Source: Bacteroidales bacterium
Lineage (GTDB): Bacteria; Bacteroidota; Bacteroidia; Bacteroidales; BM520
DNA: 64,000 nt
Assembly (NCBI GenBank): GCA_031276035.1
Contig: JAISNV010000001.1
Span: 428,816 to 492,815 of the forward strand
Direction of reading: 5' to 3'
Below, piece after piece: positions 7,795 through 15,948 of the stretch. The position numbers and the translations under genes were made by a program. Positions within the stretch are counted from its first letter, which is position 1; each line of letters starts with the position of its first letter. A model generated the notes under the pieces. It was given only the letters and a program-made list of their open reading frames with translations. It was not told the origin of the DNA and did no database searches.

Positions 7795-9132
7795 TCAATG
7801 ACAATCTTTATCTATTTGCGCATCGCTGCACCTTAAAATACAGGATTTACAATCGGATAACTCGCCGTTCAAGCGTTTTTTCACAAGGTCATTTATACGA
7901 ACAGAAATTGCATCGATCTTTATTTTGGAAATAATTTCTCCCACAAAGGCATGAAGCAATAACATTCTTGCTTTTTCAAATGAAATACCGCGCGCCTGAA
8001 GATAGAACAGGGCATTTTCATCCAATTGTCCTATTGTTGCGCCATGGCTACATTTCACGTCATCGGCATAAATCTCCAGAAAAGGTTTTGAAATTGCTCT
8101 TGCTTTATCCGTTAATAAAATATTTCTATTGATTTGTGATGCTGCTGTTTTCTGAGCTTCCCTATCAACAACAATTAAGCCGTTAAAAATGGAATGGGCC
8201 ATATCATCAATAATTCCTTTGAAAATTTGCTCACTGGAACAATTTGGCACAATATGATTAACTTTCACATTATTATCAATCTGTTGTTGTTTATCGGCAA
8301 AATAAATTCCATAAGATAAAGACTCCGCATTTTGTCCGTTTAAATTCGTCAAAATATTACTTCGAAGCAATCCGGCATTCAGTTCAAAAGAAAATGATTT
8401 TACAGTACTATTTCTTTCTTGATTGATATAGATCGAACTAACCGACGCGGAAGAATTAGAGATATTATACATTTTATATAGCTCCATGTAAGAATTTTCA
8501 TCAACAAAAACTTCAGTCAAACTATTCAAGAAATAATCGTTATTAGAAAGAGTATCTTCACATTGAATAATTTTCACATTACAATTTTTTCCGATGATAA
8601 TTAAATTTCTGACATTAGAAAAATAATTTTCCTGATAATTATTTAAAGCTATGAATTGCAATGGAATTTCTATATTAGTATTATCGGGAATTTTAATAAA
8701 AAAGCCGCCTGTAAAAGCCGCCGTATTTACAAGATTAAATCCGTTTTTATCACTCTTCGCAATTTTATTAAAAAATTGATTTAAAGTATTTTCCCCTACT
8801 TCCAGAATATTCTTAACTACAATGTTCGAATCGGCACCTTTACTAACAATTTTATTCGAATTAATTAAATAATATTCATGCGCATTCATATAATTCAACT
8901 CACAAGAAAAATTATTTATATCAAAATTACCGGAAATAGGTTGAACAGAATAATTTTTAGTTAAAAACTTATCGAGTTTCAAATCCTGCCAATTCTCATC
9001 TTTTTTATCTGGAAAACCTATTCGGTCAAATTCTTCCAAAGCTTTCTGGCGAAATGATTTAAAACATGAAGATTCTTCTTTAAGAATGCGTTCAACAGCG
9101 AATTTTGATAATATTTTTTTCAGATCCGACAT
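7795..9132 (-). CDS. sufD: Fe-S cluster assembly protein SufD
   Basis: About 445 aa when started at the ATG at 9132 (MSDLKKILSKF). A longer frame opens at 9180 but would overlap sufC by 41 nt, whereas the inner start gives a normal 7-nt gap. SufD forms the beta-helix scaffold of the SufBCD complex with SufB and SufC and is needed for iron delivery. Family hallmarks are visible near the C-terminus: DDVKCSHGATIGQLDENALFYL, then RGISFEKARMLLLHAFVGEI. The extreme C-terminus is unusual in holding four cysteines (CKSCILRCSDAQIDKDC), which could be a metal-binding tail. The central region is divergent, as is usual for SufD. Confidence 0.92.
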   Translation of the reverse strand: MSDLKKILSKFAVERILKEESSCFKSFRQKALEEFDRIGFPDKKDENWQDLKLDKFLTKNYSVQPISGNFDINNFSCELNYMNAHEYYLINSNKIVSKGADSNIVVKNILEVGENTLNQFFNKIAKSDKNGFNLVNTAAFTGGFFIKIPDNTNIEIPLQFIALNNYQENYFSNVRNLIIIGKNCNVKIIQCEDTLSNNDYFLNSLTEVFVDENSYMELYKMYNISNSSASVSSIYINQERNSTVKSFSFELNAGLLRSNILTNLNGQNAESLSYGIYFADKQQQIDNNVKVNHIVPNCSSEQIFKGIIDDMAHSIFNGLIVVDREAQKTAASQINRNILLTDKARAISKPFLEIYADDVKCSHGATIGQLDENALFYLQARGISFEKARMLLLHAFVGEIISKIKIDAISVRINDLVKKRLNGELSDCKSCILRCSDAQIDKDCH

Positions 9133-9139
9133 GCTTAAA

Positions 9140-9883
9140 TTAAATTTTGAATCCTTCGTAACCTTTTTCTTCAAGTTCAAGAGCTAATTCTTTACTACCG
9201 CTTTTAACTATCTTGCCGTCGTAAAGAACATGAACATAATCGGGAACAATATATTCGAGTAATCTTTGATAATGTGTAATAATGATAAAAGCGTTATTTT
9301 TGTTTCTCAACTTGTTAACTCCGTTAGAAACAACTCTCAACGCATCAATATCGAGTCCCGAATCGGTTTCATCAAGAATTGCAAGTTCGGGTTCGAGCAT
9401 AGCCATTTGGAAAATTTCGTTTTTTTTCTTTTCTCCGCCAGAAAAGCCTTCATTTACAGACCGCCCGGAAAGTTTATCTTGCAACTCAACCAATTTCTTT
9501 TTTTCTTCCATCATTGACATAAATTCCGGCATGCTTATAGGATCCAAACCTTGATATTTTCTTTTTTCATCAATGGCGGTTCTCATAAAATTTACCATAC
9601 TAACTCCCGGAATTTCAACCGGATATTGAAAACTTAGAAATATACCTTCATTGGCTCTTTCATCAACACTTAATTTTGTAAGGTCTTTTCCTTTGTATAA
9701 TATTTCACCGCTGTCAATAGAGAATATATCTCTTCCGGCGATTACGGATGCGAGTGTACTTTTTCCGGTTCCGTTCGGACCCATAATAGCGTGAACTTCG
9801 CCTTTATCGACATTTAAAGATAATCCTTTTAAAATTTCTTTTCCGTTAACGGAAACTTTCAGATCTTTTATTTCTAATAACAT
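9140..9883 (-). CDS. sufC: Fe-S cluster assembly ATPase SufC
   Basis: A 247-aa ABC-type ATPase that drives the SufBCD scaffold. Walker A is GPNGTGKST, the Q-loop is in FLSFQYPVEIPG, the signature is FSGGEKKKNE, Walker B is LAILDETDSGLD, and the switch His is in IIITHYQRLLEY. The protein lacks membrane partners, as expected for this soluble subfamily. It lies 23 nt after sufB and 7 nt before the preferred sufD start. Confidence 0.96.
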   Translation of the reverse strand: MLLEIKDLKVSVNGKEILKGLSLNVDKGEVHAIMGPNGTGKSTLASVIAGRDIFSIDSGEILYKGKDLTKLSVDERANEGIFLSFQYPVEIPGVSMVNFMRTAIDEKRKYQGLDPISMPEFMSMMEEKKKLVELQDKLSGRSVNEGFSGGEKKKNEIFQMAMLEPELAILDETDSGLDIDALRVVSNGVNKLRNKNNAFIIITHYQRLLEYIVPDYVHVLYDGKIVKSGSKELALELEEKGYEGFKI

Positions 9884-9906
9884 GTTACTAATTTTTAATA
9901 AACAAA

Positions 9907-11355
9907 TTATCCAACCGAGCCTTCAAGACTTATTGAAAGCAGTTTTCTTGCTTCAGCGGCAAATTCCATAGGAAGCCTGCTTAGTACTTCTTTTGCATAA
10001 CCATTGACAATCAATCCGATTGCTGTTTCCGTAGAAATTCCTCTCTGATTACAGTAAAACAATTGTTCTTCAGATATTTTTGATGTAGTTGCTTCGTGTT
10101 CAATGATTGCAGAATTATTATCGGTTATTATATACGGATAAGTATGAGCGCCGCATTTATTTCCAAAAAGAAGCGAATCACATTGTGAGTAATTGCGGGC
10201 ATTAGAAGCTTGTTTAGCTATTTTGACCATTCCGCGATAAGAGTTATCGCTATTTCCGCAAGAGATTCCTTTTGAAATAATTGTGCTTTTAGTATTTTTT
10301 CCGAGATGAATCATTTTTGTTCCGGTATCTGCTTGTTGGTAGTTATTTGTAACCGCAACGGAATAAAACTCTCCGACAGAATTATCTCCTTGAAGAATAC
10401 AACTCGGGTATTTCCAAGTTTTGGACGAGCCGGTTTCCACTTGTGTCCAGGAAAGTTTCGCATTATTTCCTTTACAGATACCTCTTTTTGTAACGAAATT
10501 ATAGATACCGCCTTTTCCTTCTTTATCGCCGGGATACCAATTCTGCACTGTAGAATATTTTACTTCCGCATCTTTCATCACAACAATTTCCACAACTGCC
10601 GCATGGAGCTGGTTTTCATCGCGTTGCGGAGCAGTACATCCTTCCATATAACTAACATAAGAACCTTCCTCAGCAATAATCAATGTTCTTTCAAACTGTC
10701 CCGTATTGGCAGCATTAATCCTGAAATAAGTTGAAAGTTCCATCGGACACTTTACATTCTTAGGAATATAACAAAACGAGCCATCGCTGAAAACAGCGGA
10801 ATTAAGAGCAGAAAAAAAGTTATCATTAGCCGGGACAACCGTGCCTAAATATTTCTTAACTAAATCGGGATGATTTTTCACGGCTTCGCTGAAAGAGCAG
10901 AAGATAATTCCATATTTGCTCAAAGTATTTTGAAAAGTTGTTTTTACAGAAACACTGTCGAACACAGCATCAACAGCAACATTCGCCAATCTTTTTTGTT
11001 CTTCGAGCGGAATTCCGAGCTTGTCAAAAGTTTTAAGTAATTCAGGATCAACATCGTCAATACTGTCAAGTTGTTTCTTTTGTATAGGAGCGGAATAATA
11101 TATAATATCCTGATAATTGATCGGCGGATAATCAAGATGAGCCCAGTGCGGTTCAATCATTTTCAACCAGTTGTGATAAGCTTTCAAACGATATTCGAGC
11201 AACCAATCCGGTTCTTCTTTCTTAGCGGAAATAAACCTGATAATATCTTCATTTAGACCTTTCGGCGCACTTTCATTCTGAATATCAGTAACGAAACCGT
11301 CCTGATATTCAGTTGAAGTAAATTTTTCTATAATATTATCTTGATTTTCTTTCAT
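9907..11355 (-). CDS. sufB: Fe-S cluster assembly protein SufB
   Basis: A 482-aa scaffold subunit on which new Fe-S clusters are built. Conserved blocks include [55 protein letters not shown], and the C-terminal [21 protein letters not shown] with [16 protein letters not shown]. Cysteines in [12 protein letters not shown] and EGCTAPQ are in the usual places. A degenerate second copy of the middle of this gene lies at about 14960-15334 on the plus strand. The gene follows the transaldolase after 81 nt and leads the sufBCDS-apbE run. Confidence 0.96.
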   Translation of the reverse strand: MKENQDNIIEKFTSTEYQDGFVTDIQNESAPKGLNEDIIRFISAKKEEPDWLLEYRLKAYHNWLKMIEPHWAHLDYPPINYQDIIYYSAPIQKKQLDSIDDVDPELLKTFDKLGIPLEEQKRLANVAVDAVFDSVSVKTTFQNTLSKYGIIFCSFSEAVKNHPDLVKKYLGTVVPANDNFFSALNSAVFSDGSFCYIPKNVKCPMELSTYFRINAANTGQFERTLIIAEEGSYVSYMEGCTAPQRDENQLHAAVVEIVVMKDAEVKYSTVQNWYPGDKEGKGGIYNFVTKRGICKGNNAKLSWTQVETGSSKTWKYPSCILQGDNSVGEFYSVAVTNNYQQADTGTKMIHLGKNTKSTIISKGISCGNSDNSYRGMVKIAKQASNARNYSQCDSLLFGNKCGAHTYPYIITDNNSAIIEHEATTSKISEEQLFYCNQRGISTETAIGLIVNGYAKEVLSRLPMEFAAEARKLLSISLEGSVG

Positions 11356-11436
11356 AACAATTTTGGGTCTATGTTTTATGTTTAATATACCCTATTTATT
11401 TTTAAAGCGGAACTTTAAATTTCCGTTTCAAATATT

Positions 11437-12099
11437 TTATTTTTCAGCTTTCATTTTCATAGCATCTTTGGCAAATATTTCCAATCCTTGATCGGTTAGC
11501 GGATGCTTAAGAAGTCCGAGTATTGCGTTAAGCGGACAAGTTGCAACATCGGCTCCTGCTTCAAGGCATTGGATTATATGTTGAGTATGTCTTATAGATG
11601 CAGCCAAAACCTGAGTTTCATAACCGTAATAATTGTAAATATCTACTATTTGAGCTACAAGGGCTACACCATCGCTGGAAATATCGTCAAGTCTTCCGAC
11701 AAAAGGAGAAACGTATTTAGCACCGGCTTTTGCAGCAAGCAAAGCTTGTCCGATCGAAAACACCAAAGTACAATTAGTTTTAACACCTTTATCGGAAAAA
11801 TATTTCACAGCTCTAATTCCGTCTTTTGTACACGGAAGTTTTACAGTAATTTGCGGATGAAGAGCAGCTAATTCCTCGCCTTCCTTAATCATTTCCTCAT
11901 AAGTCATTGAAAGCACTTCGGCGCTAACGTCGCCATCGACTATTTCACAAATTTTTTTATAATGATTTTTAATTTCTTCTACTCCTTTAACACCTTCTTT
12001 AGCCATTAATGAAGGATTTGTGGTAACACCGTCAAGAACGCCAAGTTCCTGAGCTTCTTGAATTTGTTGTAAATTTGCTGTATCTAAAAAGAATTTCAT
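11437..12099 (-). CDS. tal: Transaldolase, TalC/FSA family
   Basis: A 220-aa class I aldolase-fold enzyme of the pentose phosphate pathway (sedoheptulose-7-P + glyceraldehyde-3-P to erythrose-4-P + fructose-6-P). The Schiff-base lysine is Lys87 in [11 protein letters not shown]; the phosphate/sugar site is seen in [14 protein letters not shown] and [10 protein letters not shown]. In [11 protein letters not shown] the residue matching Tyr131 of E. coli fructose-6-phosphate aldolase is Phe133, which indicates transaldolase rather than FSA activity. A -7 box (TACTTTTG, minus strand) lies at 12171-12178, about 72 nt upstream. A weak hairpin in the 81-nt gap to sufB may only partly stop transcription. 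Confidence 0.92.
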   Translation of the reverse strand: MKFFLDTANLQQIQEAQELGVLDGVTTNPSLMAKEGVKGVEEIKNHYKKICEIVDGDVSAEVLSMTYEEMIKEGEELAALHPQITVKLPCTKDGIRAVKYFSDKGVKTNCTLVFSIGQALLAAKAGAKYVSPFVGRLDDISSDGVALVAQIVDIYNYYGYETQVLAASIRHTQHIIQCLEAGADVATCPLNAILGLLKHPLTDQGLEIFAKDAMKMKAEK

Positions 12100-12170
12100 G
12101 AGAATTAATAATTAATAATATTTTGAGAATCAATTTATTTTAAATAATGATAATAATTTTTCAATTTATG

Positions 12171-12178
12171 CAAAAGTA
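12171..12178 (-). promoter_or_regulatory. -7 element of transaldolase gene
   Basis: On the minus strand the sequence reads TACTTTTG, an exact TAnnTTTG box. No clear -33 TTTG is seen at the right distance. The leader would be about 65 nt. The rest of the 324-bp gap (12100-12423) is very AT-rich and holds nothing else I can identify. Confidence 0.5.
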
Positions 12179-12423
12179 CAAGAAATTTTTGGAATACGAA
12201 AGATGTTCTGCAACGGATGCAATTACATTTATATGATAAGTTTAATAATATAATATCGAAAATAAAAACAGATAGAATCTATAAAGTTGTGTAATTACAA
12301 TCATAGATATTTAATTTTTAAATAATAATTATAATATCAATTATATTATTCCGAATAAAATTCCTTGATACTGTATTTTACAGTTGCGTAATAATCAATC
12401 TACTTTCGTATTTTCATTAAAAC

Positions 12424-13710
12424 CTATAATGCATCTGCGACAATCTCAGCGATAGTTTTAATTGTTACGCCGAGCTTATATTCGATATTCAGACTACTGA
12501 GCTGGTCAACACAATTGTGACATGGAGTAATAACTATTTTTGCGCCGGTAGCACGAATCTGATCCGCTTTTATTTTACCAATTCGCATACGTCTTTCATT
12601 GTATTCGCTCATAGCTAATTGTCCGCCACCGCCACCGCAACAAAAATTATCGATTCCATGCGGAGTCATTTCAACAAAATCGCTGCAACATTGATTTACT
12701 ATATATCTTTGTTCTTCGATAATACCGCCATTACGAACCAAATTACACGGATCATGAATAGTAACTCTATCGGTAATTTTAGATTTATCGGGTTTTATTC
12801 TTCCGTCTTTAATATACTGAGCAATAAGTTCGACGGCAGTAATTGTTTTTACAGGATATTTTTCTTTCAACCAATTAGGGCCTTCCCAACGCATTGCACG
12901 GGAACCGTGACCGCATTCACCGAGGATGATTGTATCGGCACCGAATTTTTGCGCTTCATCAATCAAACGTTTGGTAATTATTTTTGCACCTTCCTCATCT
13001 CCAACGAAATAAGCATAATTGGTAATATCATAAAATTCTGTCGATATAGTCCAAGATTCTTTTGCAAGATAAAATATTTTTGCAATGGCACTAATTGAAA
13101 GCGGGAAGAATTTCGGTTCGCGCGGATTCAATGTATAAAGCATTTTTACTCCGTGTTTATTAAGAGGAATTGTTGCTTCATCGTCATTAACTTCAAACTG
13201 AAGATCTTCATTCAACCAATTAATGGTATCAATAAAATCCTGAGTTGGAATAGCCATGTTATTACCCGTATTCAGCGCAGCATCAACAGTCGATTGAATA
13301 CTTTTAGGAACCATATCCATTTGTTGGAGCAGCATTCGTCCGGTTCTGACAACAAAAGGAATATCAACACCTATTGAGCAATGAGCAACACATCTGCCGC
13401 ACATTGTACATCTACCGAATAAATCGTCAATCATTTCTTCGGTAATTTTATCATCAAGTTGGCGGGCATTAGTAAGTTTTGGAAAGTTCTTTCCTGCAAA
13501 AGTGTGGTATCTACGATAAATACTCGCAACAAGATCCACTTTGCAAGCCGGCATATTTCTGGCGGTTTCTTCTGTAATATAATATTGGCAGCTGGTTCCG
13601 CAAAGTCCGCAATGAACACAACTGTTAAGATGTGTCAATAATTTAGCATTAAGACGACTATCAAAAAATTTCAGAGCCTTATTTTGTTTTTCAGTTGTAT
13701 TAGCCATCAT
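12424..13710 (-). CDS. DsrK-like (HdrD-type) Fe-S oxidoreductase subunit
   Basis: A 428-aa cytoplasmic-side iron-sulfur protein of the HdrD/DsrK/TmcB family. Two [4Fe-4S] ferredoxin motifs are at the N-terminus, CVHCGLCGTSC and CTMCGRCVAHC. A complete CCG domain near the C-terminus (C-x34-CC-x38-CxxC: HDPCNLV, FCCGGGGGQLAM, TPCHNCVDQL) binds the special [4Fe-4S] cluster that handles disulfides. The first CCG domain is degenerate, as in DsrK. Its start overlaps the stop of the membrane subunit gene by 4 nt. With DsrC encoded two genes upstream, the natural substrate is the DsrC trisulfide/disulfide or a similar protein disulfide, reduced with quinol electrons (or the reverse). Confidence 0.88.
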   Translation of the reverse strand: MMANTTEKQNKALKFFDSRLNAKLLTHLNSCVHCGLCGTSCQYYITEETARNMPACKVDLVASIYRRYHTFAGKNFPKLTNARQLDDKITEEMIDDLFGRCTMCGRCVAHCSIGVDIPFVVRTGRMLLQQMDMVPKSIQSTVDAALNTGNNMAIPTQDFIDTINWLNEDLQFEVNDDEATIPLNKHGVKMLYTLNPREPKFFPLSISAIAKIFYLAKESWTISTEFYDITNYAYFVGDEEGAKIITKRLIDEAQKFGADTIILGECGHGSRAMRWEGPNWLKEKYPVKTITAVELIAQYIKDGRIKPDKSKITDRVTIHDPCNLVRNGGIIEEQRYIVNQCCSDFVEMTPHGIDNFCCGGGGGQLAMSEYNERRMRIGKIKADQIRATGAKIVITPCHNCVDQLSSLNIEYKLGVTIKTIAEIVADAL

Positions 13711-14426
13711 TTGTTGTTTTTGTTATTTTTCATTGACCAAGCGCCTCTTTTGCCGAAGAACACACCGAGTTGATAGCGCGCACTAAAGAAATAGAGGAAA
13801 TGACGTAGTTTTCCGAACGGGATATAAATAAACATTAATGTTGCTATAATGAAAACAAGCGGTTTGCTGAAGGAGCACACAGGAAATAACATCGCTAAAG
13901 CAGATGACAAAAGAAATAAAGTAACTAAGATATTGGAAATATAATCGTCAGGAGTTGATAAATGTTTTAATTCTTTATTCGTAATTCTCTTTATCAACAT
14001 ACCCATTCCGCAACAAGCGCTGATAATCAAGCCTACGCCGAAAATCAACCTAAGCCATTCAACATAAGTCCAAGAAGTAAATTTACTTCCCAACTTCAAC
14101 ATTTCAATTTCCAGATCATAATTCTTACCAAGTGCTGCCGAATGCATAAAATTAGGAATAATCAATTGCAGAATAATCAGTACAATTGCTGTAAGAATTC
14201 CTATATGAAAGATTATTCCGCCGATATAAGTGGGCAGATGTTTGTAAGCAGATTCTTTGTGATTTGGAAGCATTGCAACAGTGCTGGAATATATAACACC
14301 ATCTTTAACTGTTCCTTTTGGTTCCGCGTAGTCTTTAACCGGTTTTATCAATCTCAAAAACCAGCAGAGACAAACAATAAAGCAGAATATTATTGATGCG
14401 AGCAAAAGCCAATGATATATTGACAT
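13707..14426 (-). CDS. DsrM-like cytochrome b membrane subunit
   Basis: A 239-aa integral membrane protein with five hydrophobic helices (starting near YHWLLLASIIF, YIGGIIFHIGILT, WLRLIFGVGLII, ISNILVTLFLL and LVFIIATLMFIYIPFGK). It resembles the NarI/DsrM family of b-type cytochromes that exchange electrons with the quinone pool. Possible haem ligands are His in IFHIGILTAI and in FGKLRHFLYFF; the final GKLRHFLYFFSARY...GKRGAW segment is like DsrM. It is 30 nt after dsrC and overlaps the DsrK-like gene by 4 nt, so the two subunits are translationally coupled. Confidence 0.82.
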   Translation of the reverse strand: MSIYHWLLLASIIFCFIVCLCWFLRLIKPVKDYAEPKGTVKDGVIYSSTVAMLPNHKESAYKHLPTYIGGIIFHIGILTAIVLIILQLIIPNFMHSAALGKNYDLEIEMLKLGSKFTSWTYVEWLRLIFGVGLIISACCGMGMLIKRITNKELKHLSTPDDYISNILVTLFLLSSALAMLFPVCSFSKPLVFIIATLMFIYIPFGKLRHFLYFFSARYQLGVFFGKRGAWSMKNNKNNK

Positions 14427-14456
14427 ATAATTAAGAATTAAAGTTACGAATTAAGA

Positions 14457-14774
14457 TTATACGCAGCCGTCGGGTTTTGGCAAGCCGGCTATTTTACATG
14501 CGCCGCGAGCTGGTCCTTGCGGAAACAGGGTATATATTTCACGTAATCTAACTCCCGTATCTTGACAGATGCTTCTTACCATTGGAGCCATATCTGTTTT
14601 TTCCCAATGTTGACGGATATGGTTGATAACAGCCCAGTGAGTTTCGGTAAGTTCACCGGTACCATCGTATTTAGCAAATAATTGAGCAACTTCTTCATTC
14701 CATTCTTGAGGATTAACCAAGAAGCCGTCACCATCTACTTCAAAAGATCTGCCTTCTATTTCGATTATTGCCAT
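14457..14774 (-). CDS. dsrC: DsrC/TusE-family sulfur carrier with both C-terminal cysteines
   Basis: A 105-aa small protein. The C-terminal arm GPARGACKIAGLPKPDGCV carries Cys104 (penultimate, present in all functional members) and Cys93 eleven residues before it. Having both is the mark of DsrC as used in respiratory sulfur metabolism; the tRNA-thiolation protein TusE has only the last one. Other family blocks are visible (WNEEVAQLFAKYDG, LTETHWAVINHIRQHW, VRSICQDTGV). The gene is 22 nt after a tRNA-Thr and is followed by membrane and Fe-S subunits like DsrM and DsrK. No dsrAB sulfite reductase is in the window, so the sulfur source is unknown. Confidence 0.92.
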   Translation of the reverse strand: MAIIEIEGRSFEVDGDGFLVNPQEWNEEVAQLFAKYDGTGELTETHWAVINHIRQHWEKTDMAPMVRSICQDTGVRLREIYTLFPQGPARGACKIAGLPKPDGCV

Positions 14775-14796
14775 AATAAATTTTATTAATGTTTTG

Positions 14797-14869
14797 AGCC
14801 TTCCACCGGAATCGAACCGGCGACCTGTTCATTACGAGTGAACCGCTCTACCATCTGAGCTAAGAAGGC
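14797..14869 (-). tRNA. tRNA-Thr (anticodon CGU)
   Basis: The minus strand folds as a standard cloverleaf. The acceptor GCCTTCT pairs with GGAAGGC, the D arm is GCTCAGATGGTAGAGC, the anticodon stem GTTCA/TGAAC encloses loop CTCGTAA (anticodon CGT), and the T arm is GCCGG-TTCGATT-CCGGT. The CCA end is not encoded (the next bases are TCAA). It is 22 nt upstream of dsrC, with a -7 box at 14895-14902 ahead of it. Confidence 0.97.
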
Positions 14870-14894
14870 AAGATCTAATTCTAAAGACCAAGTG

Positions 14895-14902
14895 CAAAAG
14901 TA
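14895..14902 (-). promoter_or_regulatory. -7 element upstream of tRNA-Thr and dsrC
   Basis: The minus strand reads TACTTTTG about 26 nt before the tRNA 5' end. No second box is seen between the tRNA and dsrC, so this promoter may serve both. A -33 element is not evident. Confidence 0.5.
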
Positions 14903-14959
14903 GTAAAATTTTCCGAAATTTTTCTTAAATAGTATATTTAAGTGCATTATAAATTCAAT

Positions 14960-15334
14960 AGTGAATTATTTGATGGTCAATCTTACTTCAAAATTTTCTA
15001 CTATCGCAGATAAATCATCCTGATATGGTTAAGAATATTTAGACTCGGTTGTTCCTGCTAATGACAACTTTTTTCTGCTCTTAATTCGGCTGTTTTTAGC
15101 GATGGCTTGTTTTGTTATATTTCTAAAAATGTAATGACCGGTGAAACTTTTAACTTATTTCAGGATTAATGCCGCTAATGCGGGATGGTTTGAGAGAAGA
15201 TTGATTATTGCTAAAGAAAGTTCTTATGTTTTTATACGGAAGGATTCGCTGCTCCGCAGCGCGATGAATATCAATTTTATGAAGATGTTGTGAAAATCTT
15301 GGTTATGAAAGCCGAAGTAAAAATAAAATGTAAT
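14960..15334 (+). pseudogene. Degenerate sufB fragment
   Basis: Read on the plus strand in shifting frames, this stretch still encodes recognisable SufB. NHPDMVK and [11 protein letters not shown] (about 15013-15083) match NHPDLVK and [11 protein letters not shown] of the intact gene. [20 protein letters not shown] follows after a 1-nt shift, then [19 protein letters not shown] and EGFAAPQRDEYQFYEDVVKI before about 15334. Several frameshifts and stops (including TAATGA near 15135) break it. It covers only about the middle quarter of sufB, has no start and no partner suf genes, and is diverged from the intact sufB on the other strand. It explains most of the otherwise empty 475-bp gap beside the tRNA. 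Confidence 0.9.
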
Positions 15335-15344
15335 AATTACTGTA

Positions 15345-15707
15345 TCAGAGCAATTCGTCGTCAAAAGGAAATTCTTCAAGAGGATCCCAAACTATTCTTT
15401 TCCAATTTTTAATTCGGTTATTTTCAACAATAATTCCTTCCGACTCTAATAGCTCCTGCATTATGGTAGGTGTTTCAAAAGCATCTTTTCCGGATAAAAT
15501 TCCCTGACTGCTAACTACTCTGTGAGCCGGAATACAGTTTGCGGTACTGTTTGCCAATACCCTGCCTACCATGCGAGACAGTTTAGGATAGCCTATAGCC
15601 CGGGCAATGATTCCGTAACTTGTGGCTCGCCCTTCGGGGATTAGTGAGACTATCTGAAATACATGGTCTCTGAATTCTTCTTTATCTAATTTAGCATTTG
15701 TTTTCAT
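15345..15707 (-). CDS. Alkyltransferase-like (ATL) DNA-binding protein, MGMT family
   Basis: About 120 aa when begun at the ATG at 15707 (MKTNAKLDKEEF). A longer frame starts at 15746, but that codon lies inside the promoter -7 box (15744-15751), so it cannot be in the mRNA. The fold is that of the C-terminal domain of O6-alkylguanine-DNA alkyltransferase, with helix-turn-helix residues SRMVGRVLANSTA. The active-site motif PCHR is changed to PAHR (IPAHRVVSSQG), so the alkyl-accepting Cys is lost. Such ATL proteins bind alkylated guanine and hand it to nucleotide excision repair. Many ATLs have Trp at this place; Ala is less common. It is a single-gene unit. Confidence 0.88.
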   Translation of the reverse strand: MKTNAKLDKEEFRDHVFQIVSLIPEGRATSYGIIARAIGYPKLSRMVGRVLANSTANCIPAHRVVSSQGILSGKDAFETPTIMQELLESEGIIVENNRIKNWKRIVWDPLEEFPFDDELL

Positions 15708-15743
15708 TTTTCCGATATGAATTTTCAATCCGAGAAATACAGG

Positions 15744-15776
15744 CAAAGATAGTAATTTTGCTGTTTCTCATACAAA
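15744..15776 (-). promoter_or_regulatory. Promoter of the ATL gene (TTTG-N21-TATCTTTG)
   Basis: On the minus strand a -33 TTTG (15773-15776) and a -7 TATCTTTG (15744-15751) are 21 nt apart, an excellent match to the Bacteroidota consensus. Its position decides the ATL start codon. Confidence 0.75.
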
Positions 15777-15835
15777 CATGCTATTTTTCCGTTCACGGCT
15801 TTTATAACCTTTAACGGCAGTAAATTAAAACCATA

Positions 15836-15878
15836 TAAAAATCAGACAGCTGCAAAGTTAACTTTACAGCTGTCTGAT
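15836..15878 (-). terminator. Terminator of the adhesin-OmpA operon
   Basis: Two 19-bp arms with one mismatch (ATCAGACAGCTG... and ...CAGCTGTCTGAT, 15841-15878) form a long hairpin. On the minus strand it is followed by TTTTTAT, as in a Rho-independent terminator. It lies about 70 nt after the ompA-like stop. Confidence 0.85.
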
Positions 15879-15948
15879 AAGAATGACTATTTTGGTACTA
15901 TTAAACCTGCAACGGTTTTTTAGGAATAGTCTTATTTATTACTCGATT

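Noticed and set aside
10306..10734. 142-codon plus-strand frame
   Set aside because: It is the antisense shadow of sufB, which is strongly conserved on the minus strand.
11400..11436. Hairpin between transaldolase and sufB as a full terminator
   Set aside because: The stem is only about 5 bp plus weak A-T pairs, with a poor T-run; it is probably at most a partial stop.
12619..13098. 159-codon plus-strand frame
   Set aside because: Antisense shadow of the DsrK-like gene; no family features.
14457..14774. TusE rather than DsrC
   Set aside because: Both C-terminal cysteines are present and the neighbours are DsrM- and DsrK-like; tusBCD is not nearby.
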